Below, piece after piece: positions 30,351 through 44,366 of a DNA stretch of 64,000 nucleotides. Position 1 is the first letter of the stretch. Each line of letters begins with the position of its first letter. Source of the stretch: Orbilia blumenaviensis. Its lineage: Eukaryota > Ascomycota > Orbiliomycetes > Orbiliales > Orbiliaceae. Under the pieces are notes generated by a model. It was not told the origin of the DNA, did no database searches, and was given only the letters and a program-made list of their open reading frames with translations. Location of the stretch: contig JAVHNS010000002.1 of NCBI GenBank assembly GCA_036872755.1, forward strand, positions 3,844,001 to 3,908,000. The letters run 5' to 3'. Both the position numbers and the translations under genes were made by a program.

Positions 30351-31623
30351 CAATCAAATACCAAGGTTTAATTAGTCTCGTAAACCAGCCTCAACGGGTT
30401 CAATTAGTCCCGTAAACTAGCCTTCACAAAGCAGCCTATATCTTATCTAATCTGCATTTTATACATCGATCCATGCCGCTAGCTCATGCTCGGATTATTT
30501 AATAATAATACCATAAGGAGAAGGAATATATTTTCTAAACTGTTTATTAAATGTAAGTCGACTTAGATTGAACTTTATAGTAATAAAAACGCATCAAAAA
30601 AATGAGTAGAATGCCTTCTATACATATCAGGGTCCCCAAAAAACCCACCATTCCTATATGACAGCTAGTATAATTTGGTTGATTGGTAAGTTACTTTCAC
30701 AGAATTCAAAGCTTTGGGTGGCAAATTATTGATCGAAAAACAATTAATTGGTTGTCCCTGTGCAGCTGTGGTGAACGCAATCTCGCGCATCTTTCCCGCC
30801 CTGAAATATATATCTGAGGCGACTACATATGCCCATAATAACCCTTCAGACTGATATTATGTGATTTGTCTTCTATCTACTTTCTCAGCCTATACTTTAG
30901 TCATCTTGACATAAACCTGAGCGCTCAAGTAACTTACTATGAAATCGCTACGTCAAATCAAAAAATGACCCCATTGCTGAGGCGTTTACCAGAACCAACT
31001 CTAGTGAACGATATCGCGATACCAAGAATATATTGTTGCTGGGGCTGAGGAATAAGCTTCTTCCAAGTTTCTTGGGCTATTGCTTGATTCGCCTGGTTTT
31101 GTTTTGGTTCTAGACCTTTAATTTCCAGTCAGGAATTTAAGGATTTTCGTTACTTCAGCCGCAGTTGCTAAAACAAATTCGGGATCTATGAGTCCCAATG
31201 GGCGTTCTAGGGCTTAATCCTGCAGCTGAAGGCTCTCCAACTTTCAAAAATTCATCTGAGCAGTCGCTTAGGATTTCAATTTGATCGCAGGGGCGACCGG
31301 TATGTTCCGTCGTCTTCAAACCGATCCCACGGGTTAAGGTGACCGAGAGATCGACCAGGCCTAATATATAAGCATCCTCGACCTGATCCAAGACTGATTA
31401 TATTTCCTATATTATTGTATTATAGCAAACTAAAAGCGATTCTCTCAACCCTGCAACCAGAGAAAATCTCGGAAAGTTGAATTCTCGATATTCATCCCGT
31501 TCGTCGGTTAAAATCTACTATTTATCTTGCTGTTAGTTAATATCAGCTGCCAACTAAGGATTCAATCTCAAGCGCTTTAAGCCTGAACTTTTGAAAGCCT
31601 GAATCCTTTAAAACTCCATCAGA

Positions 31624-32262
31624 ATGACCATCTTCGTTCAAATTAGACCACCAAATACCATTTCGGGTTCGAATACCCAGCCGTGTGGAACGGACAGATA
31701 TTGCAGCGTCTCTGGTTCGAAGTTTACAACAGGTCTATGCGGAACCTGGCTCGGACAGGAAAACTACTGTTGTACTGTCACCGACCTTGGTCTCCCCGGT
31801 GCCCCCTATAACAATACCTGTGGAACAATCGCTGGAATCCACGATACGTCATTCTCTTCATTCGGTGTCGGATCCGTTGGAGCTAAATCGTGCCCGACTG
31901 GCCAAACAAGTGTGTCTAATGCTATTGGCGACGAGGACGAACAGTGTTGTCCCTATGACAGCTACTATAGGATAAACCAAGATATCGCCGCAGTGTACTT
32001 CTATGAAGCGGTAGGCGGGGGAGCTTTCAGTTCCAATTTGACTGGTATCAGATGCTTGAACCTGACGACCCAAGGAAGAGTAAACGATGACGGGAGCTCG
32101 AGTTATAGTGGTACCAAAGGCAGCAGTTCGAACTCGGGCTCCGGTTCTGGAAGTTCAGGCTCCACGGGAAAACCTAACGGTGTTGGAATTATGACTGTCC
32201 CTAATTTTCTTCTTGGAGGTGTTTTGTTTATCATGAGCATTGCAGTGCAACTTCACATCTAA
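31624..32262 (+). CDS. Cys-rich protein with GPI-anchor signal but no visible signal peptide
   Basis: 212 residues from ATG 31624 to TAA. The body is Cys-rich (QPCGTDRYCSVSG, QENYCCTVTDLG, DEDEQCCPYDSYY) with N-glycosylation sites, followed by a Ser/Gly-rich spacer and a hydrophobic C-terminus (FLLGGVLFIMSIAVQLHI) that fits a GPI-attachment signal. This layout is common for fungal GPI-anchored surface proteins. The N-terminus (MTIFVQIRPPNTISG) is too short and polar to be a signal peptide. Either the signal-peptide region has been partly deleted, an upstream exon was missed, or the gene is decaying. No family is recognised. Confidence 0.65.
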   Translation: MTIFVQIRPPNTISGSNTQPCGTDRYCSVSGSKFTTGLCGTWLGQENYCCTVTDLGLPGAPYNNTCGTIAGIHDTSFSSFGVGSVGAKSCPTGQTSVSNAIGDEDEQCCPYDSYYRINQDIAAVYFYEAVGGGAFSSNLTGIRCLNLTTQGRVNDDGSSSYSGTKGSSSNSGSGSGSSGSTGKPNGVGIMTVPNFLLGGVLFIMSIAVQLHI

Positions 32263-34716
32263 GCGGTTTTTGGCGCAATTTTGTAGTTCCCACATCTAAT
32301 ATATGTTTTTACGTGTATCTAAGCTTTATACTATCCTACTTCTAATCATATTAAACCCAATAGCATCATACACTGGTATTATGTGGCCCCGTGGACTCTC
32401 AAATCTTCTACCGCTAATATTATTAACCGTTCTACAAACTGCATCCATTTGTTGTGATATATTTACAAAACTATTAGGGTTGGCATTTGTGAAAGTGCCT
32501 AACATAACGTGATATCAATATTACCAGTATCTACCTTGGTCTCAATAATGGCGTCATGGCTTCCGCCAAGATAAGCCTTCACGGTGCATATTTAAACATT
32601 TTCTTACATCCGACGATTTTATAAGTAATTAACCACCCACTGATTGGTATGTAATTGCACCAATCGTGATAGATCTGCCATACCATAAGGGTCTTTCATA
32701 GTTAATTCATCGAATTCAACCCAATCATACCTCACAAAGCCTTCTTTGGTAATTGCATCGTATCAGTTCGTCTGGTAAAGGTGCATGTATATACATATAA
32801 ACAGAATTTTCCAGATTGTTGGCCTTATATATATTCATATGATTGCGTGGTATACCGGTAGTGAAACTTTGTTATACGCCTTCCAGTTTACCAAGAACCC
32901 AACGGTTCGTCTCTTATGACCATATTGCCCAAATCGCAGACTGGGTGCCTTAAGTTGATGATATAGACCTCTAAGATAAACACAGTTAAATCGTAGATCT
33001 AGTATAAGGCTCGTGTCAAGCATTTAATCTATCAGTGATCGATCGCCGATCCGTAACGTGTACTGACTGAGTATATCCCTGAGCATATTTCAAACTCGAT
33101 TGCATATTGGATTCATTGGCGCAGAAATATACAACCCAGAGGTTCAAATCCCATCTTACACGCTACTCGTTAGACGTCAATTTGGCGCGAAAACTAATGT
33201 CACTCGTAACTGCTGCGTAGCTCTGTAGCAGGTATATATTGTCCATGAGAAGATAAATTAATGGTCGGTGATGAAAGCTAATATTCACTCATTATGTAAC
33301 TCGATTCGTAAAAGACAAGGCAAAATGATACAACCACTCCACTTGCTATTTTTCTCCCAAGCATTTATGCGAACCCGACTCCCATATGCATAGGCAACCA
33401 CCTACATACATATGCATAAGCGAAGAGGACGACGTCAGATTACTGACTAGGCATCCGTGGGGTCTATCTGTGGTCATAATACTCTGACTTCCATGGTCAT
33501 CGTTGGACTAGCTGCTTTTCATATTTTCATAAACTTTCAGTGCCCCTCTTTACCGAATTCTGTGCCGTCAAGTGATCAATGACAGTTTCCATACTACCCC
33601 GCTTTCGTGTAAACCTTCCAATGAAAACTAGTGGGTTTTTAGCTGAAAGGCTATTCTTCTCGAAACCCGGGAAGATATATTCTAGCTTGAAAACATGCAT
33701 GGGAGCTGGTTCACTGGGATTCATGGTTTTGTTGGGAATGCCTTGTTTATACCTGGAAATCCACCGGCCTCCCTAGGTTCTTGTCAGAGATCGCGACGCA
33801 TGAAGTTAGGATAGGCCGATAGACGAACCACACTCCTAGTACCTTTGCTTCCAGGTTGGTCTTGGTAGGGTCTTCCTCAAGCCTCCTGGCACCATGTGGT
33901 GGCTAGTCATAAAAGTTTATCGAAACGAATAACGCCCGTGGTATAGGGCAAGGGAAACATTGTTCGATAAATCTAGGAATATAATTGAGGGGCCAAATGC
34001 GGGGCAAATACTGAGAAATATCCGATCTTTTCAATAGAGGAAGCTAGAACAATTAGTCTCTTGACCCGTCATCCCGGAGAGAGCCCCGTCGCTCAGTTTC
34101 CGGAATTCCCTTGCCAAACGCCACCAAAACTCCTGATCACATCATCAGCTTCTCATACGAGGGTTTTTGTGCATGCCATCGAGATATCACTACCGTCTTG
34201 AAAGCAAGAAGAATGCGGCATCGGCATGTATACTCCTTCAACGTAACATTGGCCCGCTAGGATGTCACACTAGATCCACACGATAAAACATCGGGAAATT
34301 TTTTAGGAAATTTTACCCATGCTACTTACATAGCCACGAAACACTGGACTCTTACATTATGAATAATTGAGATATCATCTTCCCGTCGACATCATCGTTC
34401 CGGTTTATGACCGGCGCCTGCCAGGCCCCTTCCGGATTTAGCTTCGTACGGTAGCCTTAGACTATCAGCGGAAATCTTAATCTGATACGGGAATTTAACT
34501 CATCGATGAAGATTAACCCGCAATTGAGGCTTTTTCGCCAGTCTTTCACTTAAATCCGAAAGTTCATTTCCTTTCCCGCTTTCTAAGAGGAAATATTTGA
34601 GAGTAAACTTTGACCCTAGAATACCACAACGTGGTTGCGTTGTCGACTGTATCTGGAAGGACGATAGAAGTAATGACCTTACAAAATCGTCTAGCCGAGC
34701 CCGCCACGGCCAGGCA

Positions 34717-34803
34717 AAATACACATGCCCGCTAGGTTTTGTAGAGAGTTCATTAAATACACATGCCCGCTAGGTTTTGTAGAGAGTTCATTAAATACAC
34801 ATG
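34717..34803. repeat. 38-bp tandem duplication (2.3 copies)
   Basis: Two perfect copies of a 38-bp unit at 34717-34754 and 34755-34792, each starting AAATACACATGCCCGCTAGG, then an 11-bp start of a third. Perfect identity points to a recent slippage event. Confidence 0.95.
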
Positions 34804-37800
34804 GATATGTCGATAGAGATCGGATGCCTGGGTATCCGGTACCTACTCGCCTCCTCGTTGTCGGACCAAGGTCCAGATCTTTAGCTTTGTAACCCAAACG
34901 AAGTCCCCCCTTCAACCTAGCGTACTATCGATAGACTGTTTAGTAATGCTTGAGGGACTATACGACCAATACGACGCCTAATGCACTACGGGTATGATAC
35001 CATAGGCCTACGATATGCGAGAGATTTTGAGTGATACCACCGTGGCTCAGACGTGCAGTCTAAACACCGAGGTGAATAGCTACGAAGAAGTATTGCAGGG
35101 AAAATATATTCTCTTGCGTACATGTAACTACTGGCCTCCCTTGTGAAATTGCCTCCTGTTATGTCAGAGTTCTAGCGGCACAGATTGTCACGAGAGGCTT
35201 CGTGGCAATTCATGGAAAACGGCTGCACAAGGGTTCAGGTGAGTCAATTGAAAACTCTATGACAACCGCAAAACTATTAAATTCATATTTACGACAGGTT
35301 GATTTCGAATTTGCAATTTTTGTTTTTATAGGGATAGTCATTGAATACGTAATTTGAAGGATTTTATCAATATAAACTTAAGCGATAGAGCCTGGAAGCT
35401 TTGGTGATGAAGTCAATCACGAGATCCCCTAAGTTCCGAACGCACATTTTTCGGGGCTAGCATTCAACATTGGTACACGATCGCGACGATGCTAAATCTA
35501 TTCTCATGCACCTAGCCAACTAAGTTTGAATAGCTGAGTAATTATAGCGACTAGGAATCCAACATTGCCTCAAAGGGCTATTTTCTAAATAAAATTTACC
35601 CTGTTAAAACTCCCTTATTCATGAAGATGATTGCTGAGATCGCTATTCGCGATCGGTATATACGTATTCAGCCAGCTGGGGCCGGGGGGGTCCGGAACCA
35701 TCTACTGGAAGGCATTGGAAGCGTATTCGAAACAATTAATTTGGTTGAGGTGAAGTCCAAAAGCGCATGTAATGCACCTTTGTATATACCCCCACATAAC
35801 TGTAGTTTAAAAATTCAAATATTCCCCACACGATCAATATTGAATTCAAATGGAGTTTGGGAGGGTGGCTGGCTTATAGGTTCAATAATGCCGGTATTTA
35901 CTAAGACTCTGTCCCGCGTCCTAACCACCACCCCGTGTGTATATATGTAATAATGTTAGCTAGCGAAAGCTGATGTTCCCAATATGCACAACCGGCAAGA
36001 ATTTTGTTGTTTCTGTGAACATTGCAGGATCTCTCGCTAAGCTGCATCATGAGCCGTCGTCTCAAGAGACCTCCAAGCCACAAAGGGATATTCCGTCCCC
36101 CACCGTCACTTGCAGCGGCGACCATTTGCTTGGCAAATGATAAATATATCACTTTGGGAATATTCGCTGCTGGTTGCCTTGTGTAAAAGATTGGACCTGG
36201 AGTGCACGTTTGAGCTAAGTTTGCAACTCGATCCTCAATTAGCATCAAAGAATTTTACCGTAATCGTATAGAAAAGTCTACCAATCTCGAAATAGTAGAA
36301 AATTTTCGTGTGTTTCCAGACTCCAGAGCCTCCTGTTAATTGATGTTATGTTTAAAGCTAGCTGTTGATAAGGGATTGTTATGAAACGCTTCATTGGGGG
36401 CCTGTGTTGCTTCATTGGCTGTACCTTTGGGATCACTTACTAGGGTATCCTTGACTAGTCGAAATTCAAACACCGACGCTTCGAGCTGCAGTTTTCTGCT
36501 TAGCTGATTTACAAGTAATTTTGCACTCTTCGCCTCGGTTTTCCTCCACCGACTATTAACAAAGTGAAAATACTAGATATTTTATGATCAAGTAGACGAT
36601 GCCAAGTTTCATATAAGATATTGTTCATCGTAAGATATCATTTCAAGTTGCGAATAGTCTCTAAACCAGCACATGCACCAGTCGACGCCGTACCTGTCTA
36701 GGCCGGGTCACTTCACTAAATACCTAAGGTAATTAAATGAAGCAATATAATCCAGCCCACCCACATCAACACCTGTAATTACGTAAACAAGATAAACAAT
36801 TCCAGTATGCGAACCTATAATTTGTTAATATTGACCGTGTACGATGCTATCTGGATGTCTTAGTCTAATAGAATGGATGGATTATCGGTATATATGTAGA
36901 TTCCTGCCTTGTAGATACAGTGATATACACACGTTTTTAATATTTCGTCGTCTCTGACTTCTAGTAGGTAAATTTTATTCACTGAACTGAGCTGGCACAT
37001 AGAATTCAGTTAGTCGCGTCAATATTAATGTATAGAGTTTTGAATTTTGACATATAGCCTTGATTGTCGATGAATATTAAATCTATATAGTTCTTATTGC
37101 ATTTAGCAATTCTCTCACATCCAGTGCTCGTCCATTTGAGGTGCTGCTCTCCAATCCCGGAAAACCCTGATAGCCAAGATGCAATTGGGAATATATGATC
37201 TGCAGATACCCCAGTTTTTTGTTATTCCTAACGGGCATGCATCAAAGTCTCACATCATATGCATCGTGTTATATCTCCGGGCGCTCTAGTACTCGCGCCC
37301 AGTAGTCTTAAAAAAAAGCGGTATCCTTCAACTATGATGGAGCTAGAGGGTTCCAAGAAATGGTATGAACGATACATGTGCAGATCAGTTTATATCAAGT
37401 AATTTGTCACGAGCATGGCTTGAACAACGGGGCCAGGTTTGGGTTAACCTGGTATTCCAACTTTTACTAAGCTCTACCATTTTAAATTTTGTGGTTCATG
37501 AATTGAGGCTAGTACTTCCTTACGAGCGAGCAAAAGAAATATTGTTCCGTGGGAAGAGCTCATGGGCCCTTAAACGCTGATGTTCCTTTCAATCGTACTT
37601 CAAGATTATAATATTAGTCAAATATCCCTCGGGAATGAAATTCCTAGCAATACATGGGGTTTGGCCTGGGCTGTTCCAAACGATCGAGGTTCTTTCGTTT
37701 CGACGGCTCCAGTTAATCTTATAGGATCCATGCCCTGCGCATACGAAAACTCGCATCACGGATCGGATTCCGAGGTTTACATGGTATAAATAAAATTCTA

Positions 37801-40327
37801 CTGGGAAGAGGCTTCACGAATATACGATACGAGTGGGCCAGCTAAAAGAAATTCTGTTTTAGGGATGTCTGGCTACGAGACAAAATTTCCTGGTCATTTT
37901 AGTCAACAGTTGGTGAATAATTAATATTTTGCATATAAAATTCAATCTTTAGTTATCGTCACGACGATGGAATATATTCAGATTATAAAAAAGGTGGGGT
38001 CCGTAGCATCAAACGGTGGTCATAACCATATCGATACGTGTGGGCTCTCCACATCCAAGTTTCCAGGCACTTAGCTTCAATTCTATGTCATACGAGTATA
38101 CTGTCTGCCGAAATTCAAGGCGCTCTACCCTTCACCGCATGTCCCAAGCGCTTCTAACCGTTCTGAGAAGCTAGGTCTGCCAAATACCCCTGACCCCTCA
38201 CCTGCATCATTCATCGACAAACTCCCATTGGTTTGCTTTTCCGAAATAGACCGGCTTTGAAAGAGGGCTTTCGTAGTTTTCTTACGTACTACGCGGCTGG
38301 GGAAACCAGTCCCGTTTTCAGGTATGTTCGCTCTACTGACAAGGGAGCCCCTCACTAGAGAGGTGAGGTCAGAAACCAAGGCCTAATGTTTACGAAGTCG
38401 CAAAGCCCAGCGTCTCTGTGCAGCGGGACATTCAAACTAAGGACCTCAAGAAAAGTAAATGCATTTCAGTCCCTGGGGCCCCGGGGTACCATCCGAGCTA
38501 GATCCCAGCCATATCCTCAGGGCATTAACTAGGACTAGGTTAAGAGCAGAGAGATTCATGATGCATGAAACGTAGCTGATCCCGCGTGCCGTGTGGCAGG
38601 AAAACAGTAGGCAGCGACATTCTAAAATGGAGGGAATCGATCCTGCTTGGAAGAAACAAAAAGCGGCAAATATACATGGGTTACGTATTGAATACTAGTG
38701 CGCCGTATTGTTCTGCCCAATCCAAGGCGTGTAGTTACAAATGTTGTTAGTATGTGCTGATGCAGTGAAAGCTAAATTAAGAGGTTGTTAGAAGCAGCGG
38801 CACGCCGGGTGCGGCCGCTATGCTTCATAAAAGTCTCATTTTATGGATCAAGGTTCTGAGGGCCTTGTGGGGTCTAATGACAGGCCAGTGGCGGTATCAA
38901 AAACGTCTAATGAAGCGAAGGATCACCCAGTCTGGTGCGAATAACGTCTTGTGAATGATTGTGGGCACTCAAGACGGACTTTGCTTCGTATCGGCTCAAA
39001 GACATACCGCGAAGAATCCAGGCTCTGAAAGTGGGGAAACCATCAGATGCATCGATGCCTTAGGTAATTGTTTGAGACATATTTGGAGATCTTGAGAGAG
39101 ATTTATCGTGGCAACTTCGATTGATACGATCCTGCAGGGGTAACAGTATATTCTACCTTAAATTTATTGTTTTCATAAATTTATGCATTTTAGTGTTGTA
39201 GGTTGGATTGCATTGAAATGGAGCACTGCATTGTAGTACTGGCGTTATCTCAGGAGTAAATCTTCCAAGGCATATCCGCGCGTGCATATCTGCATAACTA
39301 TAGAGTCAAAGTTTAGAAATTTTTAAATGTTGCCCGACCTAACTGAATTAATTGCTCACTGTGCAATTGTCTTTACTATCGGTACTCGTACTACGTATAC
39401 CAAGGACCCTTCCTCCTAATTCCTCAGCCCAGAGGAAGTAAGGATGCGGCAGGGATAATAGGCAGTCAAGCGGTAGCAACGCAGAAATATCACATGCTAA
39501 CGTTGTCGTTTTTTGCTTTCCAGAACGTTTGTGCCGAACTAGCGAGACCCAAGCCACTCAGTTCATGGATCTCGGACATTTCAGTATTTCGATGTTATGA
39601 AACATTTTCAAGGTTCTTGCCTTGGGATTTCAAAAAAGAAAAGGGGTGGTATACCAGTGGCGATGCTTGCAATAAGAAACTACCTGGATATCTCAAATTC
39701 CAACATCGTGAAAAAGGGTATAGCTCCATGCAATGGTTATGCAATAAGATATTAAGGCCGGCTTTTTCAAGATCGCCAGCTGGGTAGCTTTGTCGACCTG
39801 TGCGTTCACTGGAACCCCCAAGACGGTGAGACATTTCACGCACGGATCCTCTTAGATTCTTCGGCTTCGGTATCCTATATTGTACATGAGATGGTCAACC
39901 ACTATCTCTTAAATAGTAGTACAAACAGTTAGAGGGGCAATTTCAATTCACCAAAGGTCAGCACCCCGCAGTCTCAAATGTCGGGCGGTATCCTGCTGAT
40001 TTCTGGACGCCAAAGGCGACAGGATGTCTTAGATCTCAAAGCCTCATTGGGTCGATTATGCGGAACACTAATAAGTCATGTTTTATTCCACAAAAATAGA
40101 GTCGATATGGAGTCGGATGCTTGCGGTTGGCGCAATGCGATGCAGCCATACGGAGAGAAACGACACGGGCTGAAGGCTACGATTTCCAGAAACAAATAAA
40201 TCTAAAGATACATATATCTCAAACAGTATCCACAGCAAATAGATGATACTAATGGCCGCCTACGGAGTATAATGCTCGGAGTAAATACTTAAAAGCACAT
40301 GGTAAAGATGATCGAACGGGCGAGACG

Positions 40328-40359
40328 TCGGCCAGGGCAAGGCAGCCCTGACAGGCCGA
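40328..40359. other. Bulged hairpin-forming sequence
   Basis: TCGGCC + AGGGC pairs with GCCCT + GGCCGA around a 6-nt loop (AAGGCA), with a 4-nt bulge (GACA). That makes 11 GC-rich pairs in an otherwise empty region. Function unknown. Confidence 0.45.
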
Positions 40360-41839
40360 GGAACTAGTCCTCATACAGTCAAGCAATGTCTCACATCCCT
40401 AAAGGTTCAGGCTTCCTTTTGTGGATCTTCGCGGTTGTTATGCGCTTGACTTCTACGGAAATTGTATGTGATCAGTTGAGTTAGAGCTGAAGGAGAAATG
40501 CATCTATAGATATAAAAAATGATAGTATGTAGCGGGCAGATATTTACAAGTCGTGAAATATTCCCCTTTTCTAGTATCGGGTGCATTATGCAAAGACTGT
40601 AGGCAGCAGTTGCAGGGCTATTTTTGTTCACCGCTGGACCGTCTAGAATATTTCCTAAGATGGCAGTTCAACTGTATGAGGCCTCGCTCAACGCAATCTC
40701 GCTTGTTTGGGCTTGGGCCCCGCATATCGGCTGGACCTGTGGTAAATGGCCTTGTGCAGAGAGCGAATCCATGGGAAACCTTCTCGACGACAGGCTGTTC
40801 GGGCCAGGAATATGTCGCTTAATAGACGCGAACTCATTTTCCAGGTGTGACGTGAACGGAGCCCGCCGGAAACCGCCTTCCTCCAACAAAGCCTCGGCCC
40901 CTGGTCTAGCTTCGGTAAGGTTTATTCTCTTTCCCCATTGAATCCCGTCCCAGGGATTCCACGACCTAATGAAAGGATATCCCGGATATTCAAAATGGTA
41001 CTCAAAAACATTCTCCAAGCAGTGCCGTTCGAGTATTCTCCGAAGAATTCCAGTTATCAAATTTTTTTATGCAGGCGCCGCATCGAAAGGAGTTGTTGAC
41101 GGCACAACCGAGCCCCACCTGTCGTCATCCTGCAGTCCAAAGAATGTTCATGTAACACAAGCCATAAAGGGAAAAAGGGTAAATCTTGGCCGCAAAATTT
41201 CAACTGGGTTCTTTCTATCTTTATTTCGCTCGATGCCAGGTTGCACAGATATAAAAAAAAAAATGAGGGAGCAGGAATAAAATAAAATAAAGAATTCCAC
41301 CACCACCAGCCACACATTCAAACCTCGGCTGGTGTAGCAATTGCGTCAGAGTGGACTTCTTTTCACGCAGACACGAAGATAATCGATGTTACCCTAGCAC
41401 TTGACGCTACGATAAGGTGCTGCCCTCAAGTAGCATGTTTCTGCTGCTGCCTAACTGATGAACCGGGATCAGGAACATGTGCTGGGCGTTGCTGCTGTGT
41501 GGTACTGTGGAACAAGGGTAGTTGCAAGGAAGGTCGGCGAATGTGGGCTGTTGTTCGACACCAAATCTGCTTGGCACTACAACGAGTTTAAGCTTTTCAA
41601 TTTCTTGGCCTTTCTGCGCTTTGTTGTAGTTCCCCTTTCAAAACTGACGGTAAGATACCGAGTATTTTCTGATATTGAGGGGTCTACTAGACTTTGTAGG
41701 TAACATACTCCGAGTTTCGCGGATGTTGCTGCATCACCGCGATATATATCATCGCTGCAGACGGAACGCGACTGGAGAGATCTTACTGGATGCCTTCGGT
41801 ATGGAATGCATGTTATACTCCATGGGGTTCCCGAGACAA

Positions 41840-41861
41840 AGATCGCCTGCAAAGGCGATCT
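41840..41861. other. Perfect 9-bp hairpin with GCAA tetraloop
   Basis: AGATCGCCT pairs exactly with AGGCGATCT around GCAA, a GNRA-type tetraloop. It would be a very stable RNA hairpin if transcribed. No transcript is known. Confidence 0.5.
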
Positions 41862-44366
41862 CTCGAGCAAAAGGATTTGATTGGTGGGTCGAATTCTGAC
41901 GTCTCACAAACCGAAAGTTATCACTCACTGGTGAGGTTTTAATGAAAAGAGGGGTATGCAGGCGCAGGTCAGAGCTTTCGGAGCTTGGGGGGAGTATTGG
42001 CGACACGACCATCGAGTGATAATGTACTTGTCCATCTGATCGCGATATTGCTTCGATAAACGGCTCACCAAGGCCATCTGATAGGACCTGCACTCAGTCT
42101 CAGAATGGCCGGTATGGCTATCAGCGGCTCCCTGGCTATTTTAAAGATCAGTTGATGGGTAAAGGAGAGCTGCCTAGAGACCAAGAAGCGGGTCCCTGGC
42201 TGCATATTAACAAGCTTAAACAGTGGATATCCAATCAATATCCCTACCTGCTTTCGGAATGCTCCAGTATATGTATAGGTCTCTGGAATATTGCTTTGGG
42301 AACGTTAGTTGTCGACGGGCTCCAAGTCAACTTCAATTGGCTGCGCCAGACTGTAGACTTTCTTAGCGTCGCAGCATTATTGATTTTGTGAACTACTCCC
42401 AGATTGACGATCTTAAAGTGCTAAGTATTTCGCAACCAGCTTCGAGAACTGAATACGATGTGATGGCAAATGCCCCACCCAACTGCAGGCAGGCGTCAGC
42501 GATAAATTTCTAGCGAAATATGAGGGGTAATGGTGTGGGTGTCTTAGATCGGTCCACTACTATACTGGTTTCCAGGTGAGCCCTGTCCTAGCCCTTCGCC
42601 TCTTGAGCCCACAGATAATCAGTTCTATCCAAAAATCCTCTTATCAAAATTCAGTTCCACCACAGCTCACGAAATCTGGGATTTAGTTCGTGAGCCGAAG
42701 CGCTGACCGGGAGGTAACAAAAATATAGAAGTCTCGGTCGATAATCCGTAACACGAAGCATTATTAGTTAAGCACCTAGGTACTTGAATTAGGTAAATAC
42801 CATTCATACACATAAAACATTGAAAGTGGCGCCGAATTTTCAGTAATTTTGAGTCTGTAGCTACGTAGCCGACCAAGCTCCAAGACGTAGTCAGCAAGTC
42901 TAGTTTAAGTTAGTTGGTGTTGGAAAACTATTGTTGTGTTGTCTGTCGATGGCTACGATTGGCCAACGGGCACACCGCTAACGCCCCCGACATGTCTATC
43001 CTCGCTCCACTAATTTGCCTTCAAGAAGCTTCTAAAGGTGCTCCTTTGTAAATGTTAAATGTTGCCTTACGATCAGCATTTTACGCCTCAAAGTGGGCGT
43101 GTCATTCTTATCGATCGAGGAGTCGCTTGACCTACTCCGCTTCGTACTCCAAAGGCCAGCACAGTATCTCAATTCGCTGGGGCATGATATTGGCAGCCGA
43201 TCTGGTGAGGGCTTTGAAACCGGAATTATTTTTCGGTATGCAGACAACGAAGCATGATTTTTAGGTATCTAGGATTCCCTCGACATCTAGGGCAGTCCAG
43301 CCCAGGTTATGGTACGTATCGTCATGCCAGCCAACATACACTCCCAATTTCGGGTTTACATAGATTGGATTCGTATCCAATACGATGGCAGGTTAGTGAG
43401 CCACAATTCGTAAATATTCGTCGACATCTAATGCACTGCTCTGAAATTATGACAGTCGTGCGCACTCTGTGATCAAATGATACCCCATATATGAAGCGAG
43501 CTGGCAGTCTATAGCTCGGGCGCTCTAACCTAAGGCGTCATTAACACACTGGACGAGTTCGGGGGGGCCTGTGCTACAACGGCCGAAGCCTCCCCCAGAA
43601 CGATTTTCAGGTTTCCTAAAAAAGCAAAATTGCCAAAATCTGCATCAAAACGTCCTATGATTGGTGATGTTTCTCATTTCTTTTTCCACCCTTCGCAGAA
43701 CACGCAAAAATTTGATTTTAATGCATTTTGAACAATCGAAAGCCGCCCAGCAGCAATAGGGTAGGACTGCTCCACAGTTGTGCATCGAAGCGTTAGGCAC
43801 GCAGCATCGCATATGTTAACGCATTTTAGGTCAATTTTTAATTATTATTATTGCCCAAGGACGCCGCCTAATGTCTCTCCAGAAGCATTCTTGACTTGGG
43901 AAGCAAAGCAGTTTCGCCAGGCCCTCGATTTGGGTGTACCTCGGTTTGAATCCAATCAGAGGCCCACCAAATGTCATTCTAATGGGGACGGCAACGAAAA
44001 GTTATGAAAAATTGCTTTTCCGAAACCATGAGACATGCATTTCCACCTTGATGCTGTCGAAATTATCGCAATTATTGAACGAATCCCTTTCGCAGTGGGA
44101 TAACGGCTATAGCTCGGGGCTCGAAGCTTGACAAGTCATACATAAAGCATCAGATTTTCGATGTTTTTGGACACGGAGATATTCGAGCTCATCATAGTAG
44201 GCGAAGAAAAGGATAACGTCGATGAAGCAAGTCTACATTTGCATTCTGACCCCCACGATAACCACGGTGGTATTATAGTCTAAGGCCCAACTTCAAGATA
44301 ATCCTGTTCCCTCTAATCCTGACCTGGCGGTACGACGGCGTAAGCTGCAAAAAGCGTCCCATTGCG

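Larger units (their letters stand above)
28539..31623. other. Intergenic stretch with two MITE copies
   Basis: About 3 kb with no supported gene. It contains the palindrome at 29437-29450 and the two oppositely oriented MITEs at 29871-30034 and 30189-30350. It also has a short duplicated phrase around 30367-30420: a TTCAATTAGTC-like block followed by a CGTAAAC-like block, twice. Confidence 0.6.

Noticed and set aside
33140..33155. GGTTCAAATCCC, another T-loop-like sequence
   Set aside because: The rest of a tRNA cloverleaf is absent, and there is no A-box at the right distance.
35621..35950. 109-codon plus-strand frame starting with ATG
   Set aside because: No recognisable features and no plausible neighbouring exons.
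37365..37789. Two abutting plus-strand frames (71 and 69 codons)
   Set aside because: No splice connection or recognisable motif. Length is within chance expectation.
40668..41060. 130-codon minus-strand frame
   Set aside because: No domain motif, signal peptide, intron or hydrophobic segment. It lies in a region with frames of similar length on both strands, as expected by chance.
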